A stretch of DNA of 64,000 bases from Iamia majanohamensis (GCF_028532485.1 NZ_CP116942.1:868001-932000), one strand, 5' to 3'. Counted from the stretch's first letter, positions 24,851 to 34,502 are shown. Translations and numbers: made by a program. The notes: generated from the sequence alone by a model not told the origin.

Positions 24851-26083
24851 ATGCGCGGCTACGTGACCAAGAAGGGCAAGAAGTACTACGTCGTCATCTA
24901 CGACGGCATCGACCCGGCGACGGGCAAGGAGAAGCGGCGTTGGGTCGCCGCCGGTAGCCGGCGCGACGACGCCGACAAGCTCGTCACCGAGCTGACCAAG
25001 CGAAGCCACCGCGGCGAGACGGTGGTCAGCGAAAAGCTGACCCTCGGCCAGTACCTGACGACGCGGTGGCTGCCCGTCCAGGAGAGCCGGCTGCGGGCGA
25101 GCACGTACGACTCCTACCGGCGCAACATCGAGCTGCACGTCATCCCCGCCCTGGGAGAGCGACTCCTCGACCGACTGACGGCGGAGGACATCGACCTGTT
25201 CTACGCGTCCCTGCTGAGGGAGGGCCGCAAGAAGAAGAGCCCCGGCGCGAAGGGCGACGCCAAGGGTCTGGCACCCAAGACCGTGCACAACATCCACGTG
25301 ATGCTGAACAAGGCCCTCAGCGACGCCGCCCGCAAGGGCACCGTCGTCCGCAACGTCGTCGCTCTGGCTGACCCCCCGTCGTTGCAGGCTCGCAAGCGCG
25401 CCGAGATCAAGGCGTGGGACATCGACCAGCTCGTCAGGTTCCTCGACGAGATCGCATCGCACCGGCTGTCGCCAGCATTCTTCCTGGCTGCGCACACCGG
25501 GATGCGCCGAGGGGAGGTGCTCGGGTTGCGGTGGCGTGACCTCGACCTGGAAGCGGGCCGGGTGTCGGTGCGCCAAGCACTCGTGTCAGTCGCGTACGAG
25601 GTGTCGATCTCGGACGTGAAGACCGGGACGAGCCGCCGCACGATCGACATCGACGCCGATGTCGTCCAGGTGCTGCGGGACTGGTTCAAGGCTCGCACCG
25701 AGGAACGCGACGGCACCGAACCCGCCGCAGATGATCTGGTGTTCACCAAGGACGACGGGTCGTGGCTCCACCCGGACACCTTCAGCCAGCTCTTCGACCG
25801 CACGGTCGCCAGGATCAAGGTCCCGGACATCTCGCTGCACGACCTCCGCCACACCCACGCCACCCTGTTGCTGAAGGCCGGTGTGCACGTGAAGGTGGTC
25901 AGCGAGCGGCTCGGGCACGCCAACGTCGCCTTCACGATGAACGTGTACCAGCACGTCTTGCCCGGCATGCAGGCCGCAGCCGCGGACACCTTCTCCCTCC
26001 TGATCCGCAACGCTCGCTCGGAGGCGACCTCGGACCTTGACGAACGCGACGAGGGCGACTCGGTGGAGGAGGGCGACCAGTGA
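24851..26083 (+). CDS. Tyrosine integrase of the ICE, 410 aa
   Basis: The N-terminal 60 residues are an arm-type binding domain, then a core-binding SAM-like domain (about 70-180), then the catalytic domain. Catalytic residues are visible: Arg in HTGMRRGEVLGLRW, Lys in SDVKTGTSRR, His-x-x-Arg in LHDLRHTHATLL, His in RLGHANVAFT and the Tyr in NVYQHVLPGM. It recombines attP and attB to insert and excise the element. AAAGGGA lies before ATG 24851. The preceding end of the element is probably within a few hundred bases. The last 35 residues are acidic. Confidence 0.88.
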   Translation: MRGYVTKKGKKYYVVIYDGIDPATGKEKRRWVAAGSRRDDADKLVTELTKRSHRGETVVSEKLTLGQYLTTRWLPVQESRLRASTYDSYRRNIELHVIPALGERLLDRLTAEDIDLFYASLLREGRKKKSPGAKGDAKGLAPKTVHNIHVMLNKALSDAARKGTVVRNVVALADPPSLQARKRAEIKAWDIDQLVRFLDEIASHRLSPAFFLAAHTGMRRGEVLGLRWRDLDLEAGRVSVRQALVSVAYEVSISDVKTGTSRRTIDIDADVVQVLRDWFKARTEERDGTEPAADDLVFTKDDGSWLHPDTFSQLFDRTVARIKVPDISLHDLRHTHATLLLKAGVHVKVVSERLGHANVAFTMNVYQHVLPGMQAAAADTFSLLIRNARSEATSDLDERDEGDSVEEGDQ

Positions 26084-26478
26084 CCGCCGCCCTGTCCGTG
26101 GAGGGTGATCCGGGCCTCGCTGCGGAGCACGCCGCCGACACGGTCCGGACCCTCAACCACCTCACGCTCAGCCGACCGTCTACGGGAACGCCGGGCTGGG
26201 AGGACGTGGCCGACCTCTACCGGGTGCTCACCGAAGTCCGCGTCCTGACCGAGCGCCTCCCGCATGCGCTCGGCCAATTGGCCCAGCACCTCGAACACCC
26301 AGGAGGTGACGGGTACCGCTGCGACGCCGCCACCGAGTCGACCCCCGACGAACTGATCGCCCTTGCAGCGGGGTCGCTTCGCGAGGCCCAGACCACGGTG
26401 GAGCGAGCGGGCGACCACCTGGCCTGCGCGCAGGGGGCAGCCTCCCACCTGGCCCCGAGGTGTCCTGGCGACCGGTGA
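26080..26478 (+). CDS. Hypothetical ICE protein, 132 aa
   Basis: GTG 26080 overlaps the integrase TGA (GTGA), so it is translationally coupled to it. The product is almost all helical with repeated Leu/Glu/Arg heptads and no Cys pair. It may be an integrase accessory or a small structural protein. No family was recognised. Confidence 0.5.
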   Translation: MTAALSVEGDPGLAAEHAADTVRTLNHLTLSRPSTGTPGWEDVADLYRVLTEVRVLTERLPHALGQLAQHLEHPGGDGYRCDAATESTPDELIALAAGSLREAQTTVERAGDHLACAQGAASHLAPRCPGDR

Positions 26479-26542
26479 TGCGCTCGCTGCCCCGGGGCGC
26501 CGCAGCGGTCTGGGTGACACGATGGCGGCCGAGGAGGCTGCG

Positions 26543-27232
26543 ATGCCCGACGTGGGCGTGAACTCGATCTCGGTGCTCGGCCGTGAGCTGCTGCTGGTCG
26601 ATGTCGGTGGCGGCGCGGAGACGCACCTCGCCGCCACCGACGATCAGGCGACCGCGCGGGCTGCCCTGGCCGAAGGTCGCACCCACTCGGCGAGCAGCGC
26701 CGTGGCCGCCGGGTACGACGAAGGAGCGCTGCTCGCCCGGCGGTGGGCGCCGTCGACGCTGTGCGGCCGGGCCTGGTGGGAGATGGCTGCCGGCGACGTT
26801 GGGACGTTCCGGCGCTGGCAAGAGGTCGCCCTTGCACCGACCTGCCGATCGTGCCTGCGGGTCATCGACGCCTGGTTTCCGGCGGCAGAGTCACCTGGTG
26901 GTGTCGAGTTGCTGGCCTCGGTCGTCGCCGACACCGTCGAGGCGTTCGGCTCAGCCCACATCATCGGGGTCCCGGCCCAGCACCTCGAGTCGGTGCGCCG
27001 GTCGGCCCGCAAGCACCTGCGCCAGCGTGGGTTCCGATCACAGACCTACGTCGTGAGCGCCGTCGTGCACGTCACGTCCGACGACGCCTACCAAGCCATC
27101 GACCCAGCGCTGAGCGAGGGATGGATAGCCGAAGCACTGGCACGAATCGACGCCGGAGATCCCACTCTCGCGGACCGCCCCGTCGTCACAGGGCATGACG
27201 TCGACTGGCACACCTGGGTCATCGACGGCTGA
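26543..27232 (+). CDS. Hypothetical ICE protein, 229 aa
   Basis: ATG 26543 is chosen because GAGGAGG lies about six bases upstream; ATG 26522 is the alternative. A CRSC pair (about residue 110) could bind zinc. The rest is alpha/beta and soluble. It is third in line after the integrase, so the excision/integration module may include it. No function is assigned. Confidence 0.5.
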   Translation: MPDVGVNSISVLGRELLLVDVGGGAETHLAATDDQATARAALAEGRTHSASSAVAAGYDEGALLARRWAPSTLCGRAWWEMAAGDVGTFRRWQEVALAPTCRSCLRVIDAWFPAAESPGGVELLASVVADTVEAFGSAHIIGVPAQHLESVRRSARKHLRQRGFRSQTYVVSAVVHVTSDDAYQAIDPALSEGWIAEALARIDAGDPTLADRPVVTGHDVDWHTWVIDG

Positions 27233-27538
27233 GGCTGCTTGATCGCTCGCACGAGGCTGAGCAGGGTGAATCCCGGTCGGTCGCCCGGTGCGATGCCGCG
27301 TCGCCTACGCGACCATGGACTCGTGCATCCTGAAGGCCACGGAGGGGCGCCGCGTGGGTTCTCGGGCCTGGCTGACCCCCGATTGGAAGCCGAGTAGAAC
27401 CCCGACCAATCACGTTCGCTGTAAAGCCGCAGGTCTCAGCCACGCGAAGCCCCCACCTTTGGACTCCGAATGGGACTCACTTCGAGGCGGTGGCGACTCC
27501 AGCCGGCCTGTCCGCGCCCCCACCACCAGCGCGGGTTC
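27233..27538. other. 306-base gap between convergent genes
   Basis: No convincing gene was found. The short frames here lack ribosome sites and family features. No strong hairpin was identified by eye. Confidence 0.4.
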
Positions 27539-27748
27539 TCAGGCCGGACGACCAAGGAGCCGTTCGAAGTCCGCGCGTGGCACTCGGAGGGTGCGGCCGA
27601 TCTCGATGCACGGGAGGCCGGTCTTCCCTCCGGTTGCTCGCCACTCACGTGCGGCGGCGTAGGCGGCGTTGCGGCTGATGCGAAGGATGGCTGCGGCCTC
27701 GTCGATGGTGAGCACTTCGGCCGGTGCGTCGGTCTCGGTCGCTGACAT
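27539..27748 (-). CDS. Excisionase-like HTH protein, 69 aa
   Basis: LTIDEAAAILRISRNAAYAAAREW is the winged helix-turn-helix of small DNA-binding excisionases of actinobacterial ICEs. ATG 27748 has GAGGAG upstream. It is preceded by one of five shared promoter elements, so its expression is probably tied to transfer. Its likely role is bending attL/attR DNA so the integrase excises the element. A plain transcription factor is the alternative. Confidence 0.7.
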   Translation of the reverse strand: MSATETDAPAEVLTIDEAAAILRISRNAAYAAAREWRATGGKTGLPCIEIGRTLRVPRADFERLLGRPA

Positions 27749-27791
27749 GGGGTACTCCTCGCTCGGTCGGTGGGGAGGTGGTCTGCCCTAC

Positions 27792-27820
27792 GTAGGCCCC
27801 TCGGCGAGCCAGGACTTCGC
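27792..27820 (-). promoter_or_regulatory. ICE promoter element, copy 1 (excisionase)
   Basis: On the minus strand GCGAAG (27820-27815), 17 bases, GCCTAC (27797-27792). The predicted start of transcription is near 27785, giving a 37-base leader before ATG 27748. It fits between the relaxase stop and the excisionase. Confidence 0.55.
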
Positions 27821-27828
27821 AGGCAATC

Positions 27829-30800
27829 TCAGATTCCGACCGCGCGCTCTGCCGCCGGCTGTGGTTCATCGGCGGGGTGGGCGAGCTCCCACGCCGTGAG
27901 CTCGCCGGTGGAACGGTGGAGGCGTTCGGCGACGGCGAGGTCGGCGGGGACGGGTGGGACGCGTGGGAGGGCTTCGCCGTCGAGAGGGTCGGTGGCGGCG
28001 GTGAGGTAGAGGTGGTTCTCGTGGCGACCGCGGGTGATGTCGACGTAGGTCTCGGCACGGGTGGCGGTGGCATCGACCCGGCTGGTCGAGATGTCCCGGG
28101 TCGAGCCCTGCACGGCGTAGGAGGTGAGGGCATAGGCGTGGTCGATGCCGACCTCGGGGCGACCGGCCGGGGTCCGGTGATGATCGAAGAAGCTGCGCGG
28201 GACGTCGATGTCGCCGATCCCGTGGAAGTCGACGGTGAGCCTGTCCCTCGTGGGGTCGCGCCGGTTGACGTGGACGGCGACGATCGTGCCGAGCGCTCCG
28301 TTGCGGATGTAGGCGCGGTGGTCGCCGTCGACGTGGAGGTCGCGGTTGGGGGCGCGGGCAGTGACGCGATCGCCGACGGCGAAGGATCGGTCGCCGCTGG
28401 CGGCCACCTCCTCGCCGTCGAGCTCGCCGTTGACGCGACGGAGGAGGTGCGCGAGGCGGTTGAGCTGGCGCCGGGTGCTGTTGCGCCGGTCGACCATCGG
28501 GTGGTCGAGGCCGCCGAGGTGGGCGTCCCACCATCGGCCGAGGACCTGGCGGTACATGGCGAGGTCATCGGCCACGATGTGGAGGTGCCCAGCCGCGGCG
28601 AGCTGGTCGAACGCTTCGTCGATCTGGCCCTCCCGCAGCGCTTGGGCGGCGGCGCGGTCGTGAGGGTCTTGGAGACGGTGGGTGGTGGTCAGCTCCGGGG
28701 TGTGGGGCCCGTGGCGTTCGCAGAGGACGCGGAACATGCCGCCCGCGGCGATGGCGCCGTGCTGGGCGGTGTCGCCGATGAGGCGGAGGCTGGCGCCAGT
28801 GGCAGCGGCCATGTCCATGAGCGTGCCGAGGTCGCGGTCGGACAGCGTCGAGGCCTCGTCGACGACGAGGATCGTCCGGGTGTCGAGCGGGGGGCTCTCG
28901 GGATCGGTGTGGGCGAGGTACCAGGCGACCGTCTCGCACTCGATCCCGGTCGCCGCCGCAAGCGTGCGCGTGGCCTCGCCCTTCACCGCTGCGCCGAGGA
29001 CCCGGTAGCCGGCTGCGGTCCACGCGTCGGCGCAGGCGGCAACGGTGGTGGTCTTGCCGGCGCCGGCCCGCCCGATGGCGGCTTGGAACCGGTGCCCTCG
29101 CTGGCACCACTCGGTCACCAGCCGCCGCTGTTCACCGGTGAGGTGGGCGTGGCGCTCGAGAGCGAGGTCGACCTGGTCGTCGGGGACGAGGTGCGCGCCG
29201 CGGTGAAGACCCTTGGCGAACCTTGTCGCGATGTGGTCCTGGACGTCGAGCATCTCCACGGTGGTGTAGAGCGGTCCGTCGCCGTCGGTGAGGGCGACGA
29301 CATGGGGGGACGCGAGGAACTGGTCGGTCAGCTCGACCAGCTGGGCGGCACCGCACAGCAACGGCTGCGGTTCGGTGGCGGCGGCGGTGGGGACGGGGTG
29401 GTTGGCCATGGCGGCCAGCGCCTCTGACCGCGAGAACACCGAGCCCCCGGAGCAGATGCCATCGCGCCCGGCAAGCGACGCGAACAGCTCATCGGCTTCG
29501 ACGGCTTGCTCGTAGGGCTGGTGGCTGGTGATCGCGTCGAGCGCGTCGGGTGTGAGGCCGTGACGGGCGGCGCGCTCGCGCCATGCGGCGATCAGGTCAT
29601 TGGCAGGGGTGTGGTTCTTGGCCGGGCGCGTCCGCAGCACGATGTGTTCGATCTCGTTGGGGTGCGCGCCGCGGCCGATCTCTGCTTCGAGCTCGCGGAG
29701 GGCGTCATCGATCTCGTTGCGACGCTTGGAGAACTCGCCGACGACACCGTTGGTGATGCCGTCGACCTCCCAGCCGGACTTGCGGCCGGGCCTCCACCGC
29801 ACCCCGAGCTGCTCGGAGAGCTGATGGCGCATCTCGGCCGTCGCAAGCGCGGAGGCCGCCTGAGCGTGTTGGTAGAGACCACGGGCGTCGAGGGCCCGAT
29901 GAGTGCCGTCGGAAAGGCGGACGGTGTTGGCGACCACATTGTGGTGGTGCGGGAACGGGTCCAAGGAGCGGGAGGTGAGGTGCCGGAACGACGCCACCAT
30001 CCACCCGTCGGCCTTGACCTGACGGCCCTCGACCCGGCCCCTCGCGGCATGATCTTCGAGCCAGCCGAGCGCCCAGTCGTTGCCGGCCTGGATCGATCCC
30101 AGCACCGCGCCCCGAGTCGTATTGTCGGCGATGAGGGCGAGGACACCGAGGGACTTCTCGGTGGTCAACGTGAGGTCGTAGCCGACCCGCACCGACGGTG
30201 GGCGGCGGCGTTCGAGGAACTCGGCCAGGTGCTCGCGGGTGACCAGCCACCTGCCTCGGGTGCCACGGTGGGCCACGAGGAAGGCCCGGCGTGGGTGGCG
30301 CCCGGCGGCGAGTGATCGCGCGATCTCAGCTCGGTGCTCGTCGTGGTAGCGGGCGAGGCCGCGCAGGTACTGCGTGGTGAGGTCGACCAGACGCCCAGCC
30401 TCGACCAGGCCGATCTGATCGTCGGGCGCTCCCAGCGCCCGGATGTCGCCGGGTTCCACTCCCGCATCCCTGGCTCGGGCGCACCGGACCAGCTCGCTGG
30501 CCCGCACCCACCGCGAACCCTCGTCCTGGATCAGGGGCACGAGGTAGGAGCCCTCCGGTTGGCTGACCTGCCTGGTCACAGCGTCGACGGGAGGTCCAGC
30601 GGGAGGTTCAACGGGAGGTTGCGGAGTTCCAGCATCGTCCCCGGCGGGCCGAGCGGGACCTGCCGCTGGACCTCCCGCTGGAGGCCTCGGCCCCACGGTC
30701 GTCGCGAAGGAGCCGAGCGCGACGGCCGTACCTGCATCGAGCATCCGCTCGACCTCGCGGTGTGTCACCCCGAGCGCAGCGGCCGCATCCGCCACGTCGT

Positions 30801-31167
30801 AGAGCTGCTCGCCGTCGGCCCCGACCTTGGTGTGTGCCCCTGACCCGAGAGTGGGACGTCGCCCGGCCGAGCCCTGGGCGCTGATCAGCCGTTCGTCGGT
30901 GTGAGGGTCTCGCCCGGCCAGGACCGCGGCGAAGTCGGACCGCTGCACGAACCCGGCCAGCCCCGTGTCGTGGGCGGCCCGTCCGAGCCACCGCCCCGGT
31001 TCCTCGCCGTGGTCCGCGTAGTACCGCTCCGGGCCAACGCCACCCGAGGCCGGGGACGGGCTTGGAGGTGTGACCTTGGGGGGCGGCTGGAGGTAGCGAA
31101 CGATCGCGTCCACGACACGGGCTGCATCGGCCCGTCCGCCGCCCAGCGGGGTGACCGTGAACTTCAC
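27829..31167 (-). CDS. MobF (TrwC/TraI-type) relaxase-helicase, 1,112 aa
   Basis: The relaxase nicks one strand at oriT, stays bound to it and leads it through the transfer channel, while the helicase half unwinds the plasmid or element. The N-terminal domain has the YY pair in ERYYADHGEEPG (about residue 46) and the metal-binding His triad PHHHNVVAN (about 406). The C-terminal half has Walker A GRAGAGKTTTVA (about 697), ILVVDEASTL and YALTSYAVQGST. A Pro-rich linker (about 165-220) is unusual. GTG 31167 is chosen from the conserved VKFTVTPLG start. It is the only relaxase seen. Confidence 0.88.
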   Translation of the reverse strand: MKFTVTPLGGGRADAARVVDAIVRYLQPPPKVTPPSPSPASGGVGPERYYADHGEEPGRWLGRAAHDTGLAGFVQRSDFAAVLAGRDPHTDERLISAQGSAGRRPTLGSGAHTKVGADGEQLYDVADAAAALGVTHREVERMLDAGTAVALGSFATTVGPRPPAGGPAAGPARPAGDDAGTPQPPVEPPAGPPVDAVTRQVSQPEGSYLVPLIQDEGSRWVRASELVRCARARDAGVEPGDIRALGAPDDQIGLVEAGRLVDLTTQYLRGLARYHDEHRAEIARSLAAGRHPRRAFLVAHRGTRGRWLVTREHLAEFLERRRPPSVRVGYDLTLTTEKSLGVLALIADNTTRGAVLGSIQAGNDWALGWLEDHAARGRVEGRQVKADGWMVASFRHLTSRSLDPFPHHHNVVANTVRLSDGTHRALDARGLYQHAQAASALATAEMRHQLSEQLGVRWRPGRKSGWEVDGITNGVVGEFSKRRNEIDDALRELEAEIGRGAHPNEIEHIVLRTRPAKNHTPANDLIAAWRERAARHGLTPDALDAITSHQPYEQAVEADELFASLAGRDGICSGGSVFSRSEALAAMANHPVPTAAATEPQPLLCGAAQLVELTDQFLASPHVVALTDGDGPLYTTVEMLDVQDHIATRFAKGLHRGAHLVPDDQVDLALERHAHLTGEQRRLVTEWCQRGHRFQAAIGRAGAGKTTTVAACADAWTAAGYRVLGAAVKGEATRTLAAATGIECETVAWYLAHTDPESPPLDTRTILVVDEASTLSDRDLGTLMDMAAATGASLRLIGDTAQHGAIAAGGMFRVLCERHGPHTPELTTTHRLQDPHDRAAAQALREGQIDEAFDQLAAAGHLHIVADDLAMYRQVLGRWWDAHLGGLDHPMVDRRNSTRRQLNRLAHLLRRVNGELDGEEVAASGDRSFAVGDRVTARAPNRDLHVDGDHRAYIRNGALGTIVAVHVNRRDPTRDRLTVDFHGIGDIDVPRSFFDHHRTPAGRPEVGIDHAYALTSYAVQGSTRDISTSRVDATATRAETYVDITRGRHENHLYLTAATDPLDGEALPRVPPVPADLAVAERLHRSTGELTAWELAHPADEPQPAAERAVGI

Positions 31168-31191
31168 TCCCCACCGCCAGCGGGAGGGCCA

Positions 31192-31235
31192 GCAGGTTTC
31201 CCGGAGGGAAACCTGCAAATGTGTGCGCGCCGGAT
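31192..31235. other. Candidate origin of transfer (oriT)
   Basis: A perfect 11-bp inverted repeat (GCAGGTTTCCC, 31192-31202, and its complement, 31206-31216, three-base loop) lies 25 bases upstream of the relaxase start, followed by AAATGTGTGCGCG. MobF relaxases bind such a hairpin and nick a few bases past it. No nick site can be proven from sequence. Confidence 0.45.
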
Positions 31236-31306
31236 CTGCTGTTCGGCGCCGATGAACGTGGACGCGACGGCGGCAGTTCCGGGGGAGCCGGCCGGGCGAC
31301 TGAGGC

Positions 31307-31852
31307 TCATCGCTGGAGGGTCGGACCGTGCGGGGTGATCCCGCTCGTGGGTCGTCCGGTGCCGTTCTGGATGCGGTCGAGTCGGGAGGTGATCGAGGCG
31401 ACGTTCGCTTGGTGGCGAGCGAGGTCGTCGATCTGCCCGAGGTGGGCGTCGAACAGCCGCTCGTGGGTGTCACGGGTCCACTGCGGGACCTGCACGAGCT
31501 GGCGAGGAGTGAGTGGGGAGACCTGTCGGAACACCTCCAGTCCGGCCCCCTCCGTTGCCGGGCGGGCCAGGCGGTAGCGGACGACGCGATCCAGGGTGCT
31601 CAGGAGCCGGCTGTGCTCACCGACGCCGGCGCCGAGACCGAGCGACTGCGACAGGTCGCTGGCACCGACCTCGGCCGGCACCTGGCGGAGCCACAGCGCA
31701 GGCATTCGACGAAGCAGCAGCGTCGAGCTGGGGCCGACGACAGCCGACCAACACTGCTCCACATAGGGATCGGCCAGGTCGAAGCCAACTCGCTGCACGC
31801 GAGCGTCGGGATGATCGACCGGGGTGAAGCGCAGGATCCGATCACGTTCCAT
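31307..31852 (-). CDS. ICE protein upstream of relaxase, 181 aa
   Basis: ATG 31852 is chosen because the shared promoter element ends six bases upstream of it; the longer frame is not supported. The first half is alpha/beta and the second is helical and ends in a long basic/Gln-rich helix (HERLFDAHLGQIDDLARHQA). It stands directly before the relaxase on the same strand. It may help relaxosome assembly, but no homologous family is recognised. Confidence 0.5.
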   Translation of the reverse strand: MERDRILRFTPVDHPDARVQRVGFDLADPYVEQCWSAVVGPSSTLLLRRMPALWLRQVPAEVGASDLSQSLGLGAGVGEHSRLLSTLDRVVRYRLARPATEGAGLEVFRQVSPLTPRQLVQVPQWTRDTHERLFDAHLGQIDDLARHQANVASITSRLDRIQNGTGRPTSGITPHGPTLQR

Positions 31853-31858
31853 GACCTC

Positions 31859-31887
31859 GTAGGCCCCTCGACGGGGACTCAGCGCGC
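31859..31887 (-). promoter_or_regulatory. ICE promoter element, copy 2 (relaxase operon)
   Basis: On the minus strand GCCTAC (31864-31859) stands exactly six bases before the ATG at 31852, so a leaderless transcript is predicted. The -35 position reads GCGCGC, weaker than the other copies, with the same 17-base spacing. Confidence 0.45.
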
Positions 31888-32054
31888 GCCGAGAGCGACG
31901 AAACCCCGGCGAACCGGAGGTCGGGCGGGAGGCCAGACGACCGGACCGGGTGGTCACGGGTGAGAAATCTCCGAATCAGGTGGTCGAGCGGGAGGTCCTG
32001 CGGGAGGTGCTCCACGGACCCTGCTGGTGCTCAACGACACCAGGAGGCTCCCGA

Positions 32055-32732
32055 ATGGCACAGGTCCTGCAAGCACTGAACAAGGAGTGGTCGACCCTCG
32101 CCGGCTCTCCATCGGCCCGGCGAGCGCTCATGCGCTGGTCGGCCACCTACCCCGTGCTCTCGGGGGCGCCGGATCTCGACGGTGTCATCGCCCTCGGCTT
32201 CGACCCCGACGGCGGTCCCGAGGTGCGCAGGGCGCTCGCCGCAGTCGCCCCCACCGACCAGCTCGCCGCCCGGACCCTGCTGCAAGAGCTCCTCGGTGGG
32301 CTGTGCAACCTCGCTCGCCGAGTCGGGCGCGACGACGACGCGTTGGACGACGTCATCCGGCTCGCCTGGGACCGCATCCGCACCTACCCCACCAGCCGGC
32401 CGGGATCGGTGTCCGCCAACGTCCTCCTGGACGTCCGCAAGGGCTACCGCCGCGAGCAGGACAAGGCCCAGCGGCGGCTGCTCTCTGTGGGCGTGGCTGC
32501 CGAGCCCTCGGCGGAGGACAGGTTCGTCAGCCAGGCCTTCCTCGATGACCTGGTCACGGCCAGCTCCACCGCTGGGATCTCCGACGAGGTGCTGGCAACG
32601 ATCCTGCGCAGCCGGGTCGGAGGAGAGTCGATGGCGGCCCTTGCGGCCGAACAGCAGGTCCCGCTGAAGGTGCTCTGGCACCGACGGTGGCGTGCCGAGG
32701 CCCGCCTCCGCGAGCTTCCCCTTGCGAGCTGA
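32055..32732 (+). CDS. Divergent sigma-70-like protein, 225 aa
   Basis: A helical region (about 70-150, LGGLCNLARRVGRDDDALDDVIRLAWDRI) resembles sigma region 2. A C-terminal HTH (about 190-220, ESMAALAAEQQVPLKVLWHRRW) resembles region 4. The usual region-2 signature is not strong. AGGAGG precedes ATG 32055. It heads the rightward Tad-pilus stretch, so it may control those genes or the shared ICE promoters. A plain HTH regulator is the main alternative. Confidence 0.45.
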   Translation: MAQVLQALNKEWSTLAGSPSARRALMRWSATYPVLSGAPDLDGVIALGFDPDGGPEVRRALAAVAPTDQLAARTLLQELLGGLCNLARRVGRDDDALDDVIRLAWDRIRTYPTSRPGSVSANVLLDVRKGYRREQDKAQRRLLSVGVAAEPSAEDRFVSQAFLDDLVTASSTAGISDEVLATILRSRVGGESMAALAAEQQVPLKVLWHRRWRAEARLRELPLAS

Positions 32733-32979
32733 GGTGGGCGGTCCTGTCGACCTGCTGCCCCTCGTGCATCTTCGCCGAGCACGCTCGACAGCGGTTCGCT
32801 ATCGTGCTGGCCGACACCGGCTCGTCCATGTCCGGTCTCGTCCGTCTGACCGTTACGGGACGGACCTCCTCTTCCTGCCCTGCGGTGCGGTCAACGCTCC
32901 GCCGTGGAATCACGGGAGTCGTTGGGTACGGCACCTGGCGACGCTGGGAAAGGGTCGTCCCGAACGAGGAGGCGTGGCC

Positions 32980-33654
32980 ATGGCCGAGTCTGATCGGATC
33001 GCTCGAGGAGCAGCGCGCCGGCGTTCCCGCGGCCTGCTGGTCGTGCTCGCCGTCGCATTCGCCGTCGGCGCCTGTTCTGACGGGGAGTCGGCGACGCCAC
33101 CGACGACCACCACCGAGGCCAGCCGGTCTTCGACCACGACACCGGCAACAGGCTCGACCACCTCAGCCGACTCGAACACGACCGACTCGACAGCGACCTC
33201 CTCGGCCGCCACTCCGGCCGGTCAGAACCCCGAGGACGAGATCGTCTCCCGGTACATCGGGTATTGGGACGCACGCTTCGCCGCGAACAGTGGCACCCCG
33301 AACCCGGACGATCCAGCGCTCCGGGAGTTCGCCACCGGCGCCCAGCTCGACGCGGTCGTCGCCGAGACCCGAGCCAACCTCGCACAGGGTCTGGCGTTCC
33401 GCCCCGCGCCGGATCCTGCGGACATCCAGACCGTCGACGTCGTCGAGGTCCAGGGCGCCGACGCCGTGGTGCAGGAGTGCGTGGTCACCGACGGTGTGAT
33501 CTTCCGGCGGGACACCGGTGAGGTCGTCGACGACGAGGTCTACACGCAGAACGTCCGCGGCGAGCTGCAACGGGTTGACGGGGTCTGGAAGGTGTCTTTG
33601 GCCCGTCTCGTCCAGCAGTGGGAAGGAGTTGCGGGATGCGCACGCGCCTCGTAG
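32980..33654 (+). CDS. Exported lipoprotein, 224 aa
   Basis: A signal sequence with the lipobox VGAC (Cys near residue 32) is followed by a Thr/Ser-rich linker and a C-terminal domain (about 85-215, IVSRYIGYWDARFAA, VYTQNVRGELQRVDGVWKVS) resembling NTF2/SnoaL-type modules of conjugation and pilus lipoproteins. It lies in the first part of the Tad stretch, overlapping the next gene by 19 bases. Start ATG 32980 with GAGGAGG upstream. Confidence 0.65.
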   Translation: MAESDRIARGAARRRSRGLLVVLAVAFAVGACSDGESATPPTTTTEASRSSTTTPATGSTTSADSNTTDSTATSSAATPAGQNPEDEIVSRYIGYWDARFAANSGTPNPDDPALREFATGAQLDAVVAETRANLAQGLAFRPAPDPADIQTVDVVEVQGADAVVQECVVTDGVIFRRDTGEVVDDEVYTQNVRGELQRVDGVWKVSLARLVQQWEGVAGCARAS

Positions 33655-34502
33655 CAGCCGTGGTCGTCGCACTGTCTGTGGTCCTCGTCCCGGCTGGCCA
33701 CGCATGGGGCGGCGAGCGACCGGACGGGGAAGGAGGCGCCTTCGTCGACCCCGAGGGCAACCCGACGGCAGTGGCCGGGGACGGCGAGACCGGGAGTGGA
33801 GCTGGTGGGTCGGGCGGTGGCGGAGGGGGCTCAGACGACCCGTGCTTCTGGCGCGTGGTCGTCGAGGACGACTTCGAGTTCGGCATCTACGACGTCGACA
33901 GCCTCGAGACCCAGCACTCGGCGACCGGCCGGTGGCTGCAGCGGTGGTGCCCCGGCATCGGAGCCGTTTCCGTGGACGGCGAGTTCATCATCCCCGAGGG
34001 CGGGCTGGTCGATCCCTATCAGCTCGCGCTCGATGCGCTGGCGTCGGTCGAGATCGCGCCTCCGGCCATCCGCACGAGCCCGTCGGAGAGCGGCCGCCTC
34101 TATGTTCAGGTGCCGACCTGGCTGTGGCTCGCCTCCAGCTGGTGGCACACCTACGAAGCGACCGCCAACACCGGTCGAGTCAGGTCCACCGTCCGAGCGA
34201 CACCGGTCGCAACCAGGTGGGACCTCGGCGATGGTCGCAGCGTCTCCTGCCACGGTCCGGGCACTCCGTGGCGGCCTGGATCGTCCGAGGACGCGTCGAC
34301 CTGCACCCACACCTACACCCGCTCGTCGGCCACCCAGTCAGGAGGCACCTTCGAGGTCGCAGCCACGGTCACCTTCGAGGTGTCCTGGACATCGAACATC
34401 GCGGACGGCGGGACGCTCCCGGCGATCTCCCGTACGTCGACGCTCGAGGTGGAGGTCGGCGAGATCCAGGCGATCGGGACGAGAGGAGGCCGAGAGCCAT
34501 GA
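33636..34502 (+). CDS. Exported protein with Gly/Ser linker, 288 aa
   Basis: The N-terminus has a Sec signal peptide (about residues 1-25). A Gly/Ser linker (about 45-65) leads to a domain rich in aromatic residues, with an SCHGPGTPW/CTHTY segment recalling PKD-like beta sandwiches. It is in the Tad stretch between the lipoprotein and the SAF protein and could be an external pilus-associated factor. No name is given. Confidence 0.5.
   Translation: MRTRLVAAVVVALSVVLVPAGHAWGGERPDGEGGAFVDPEGNPTAVAGDGETGSGAGGSGGGGGGSDDPCFWRVVVEDDFEFGIYDVDSLETQHSATGRWLQRWCPGIGAVSVDGEFIIPEGGLVDPYQLALDALASVEIAPPAIRTSPSESGRLYVQVPTWLWLASSWWHTYEATANTGRVRSTVRATPVATRWDLGDGRSVSCHGPGTPWRPGSSEDASTCTHTYTRSSATQSGGTFEVAATVTFEVSWTSNIADGGTLPAISRTSTLEVEVGEIQAIGTRGGREP

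Noticed and set aside
27877-29427. 516-aa plus-strand frame opposite the relaxase
   Set aside because: It is the antisense shadow of a strongly supported MobF gene.
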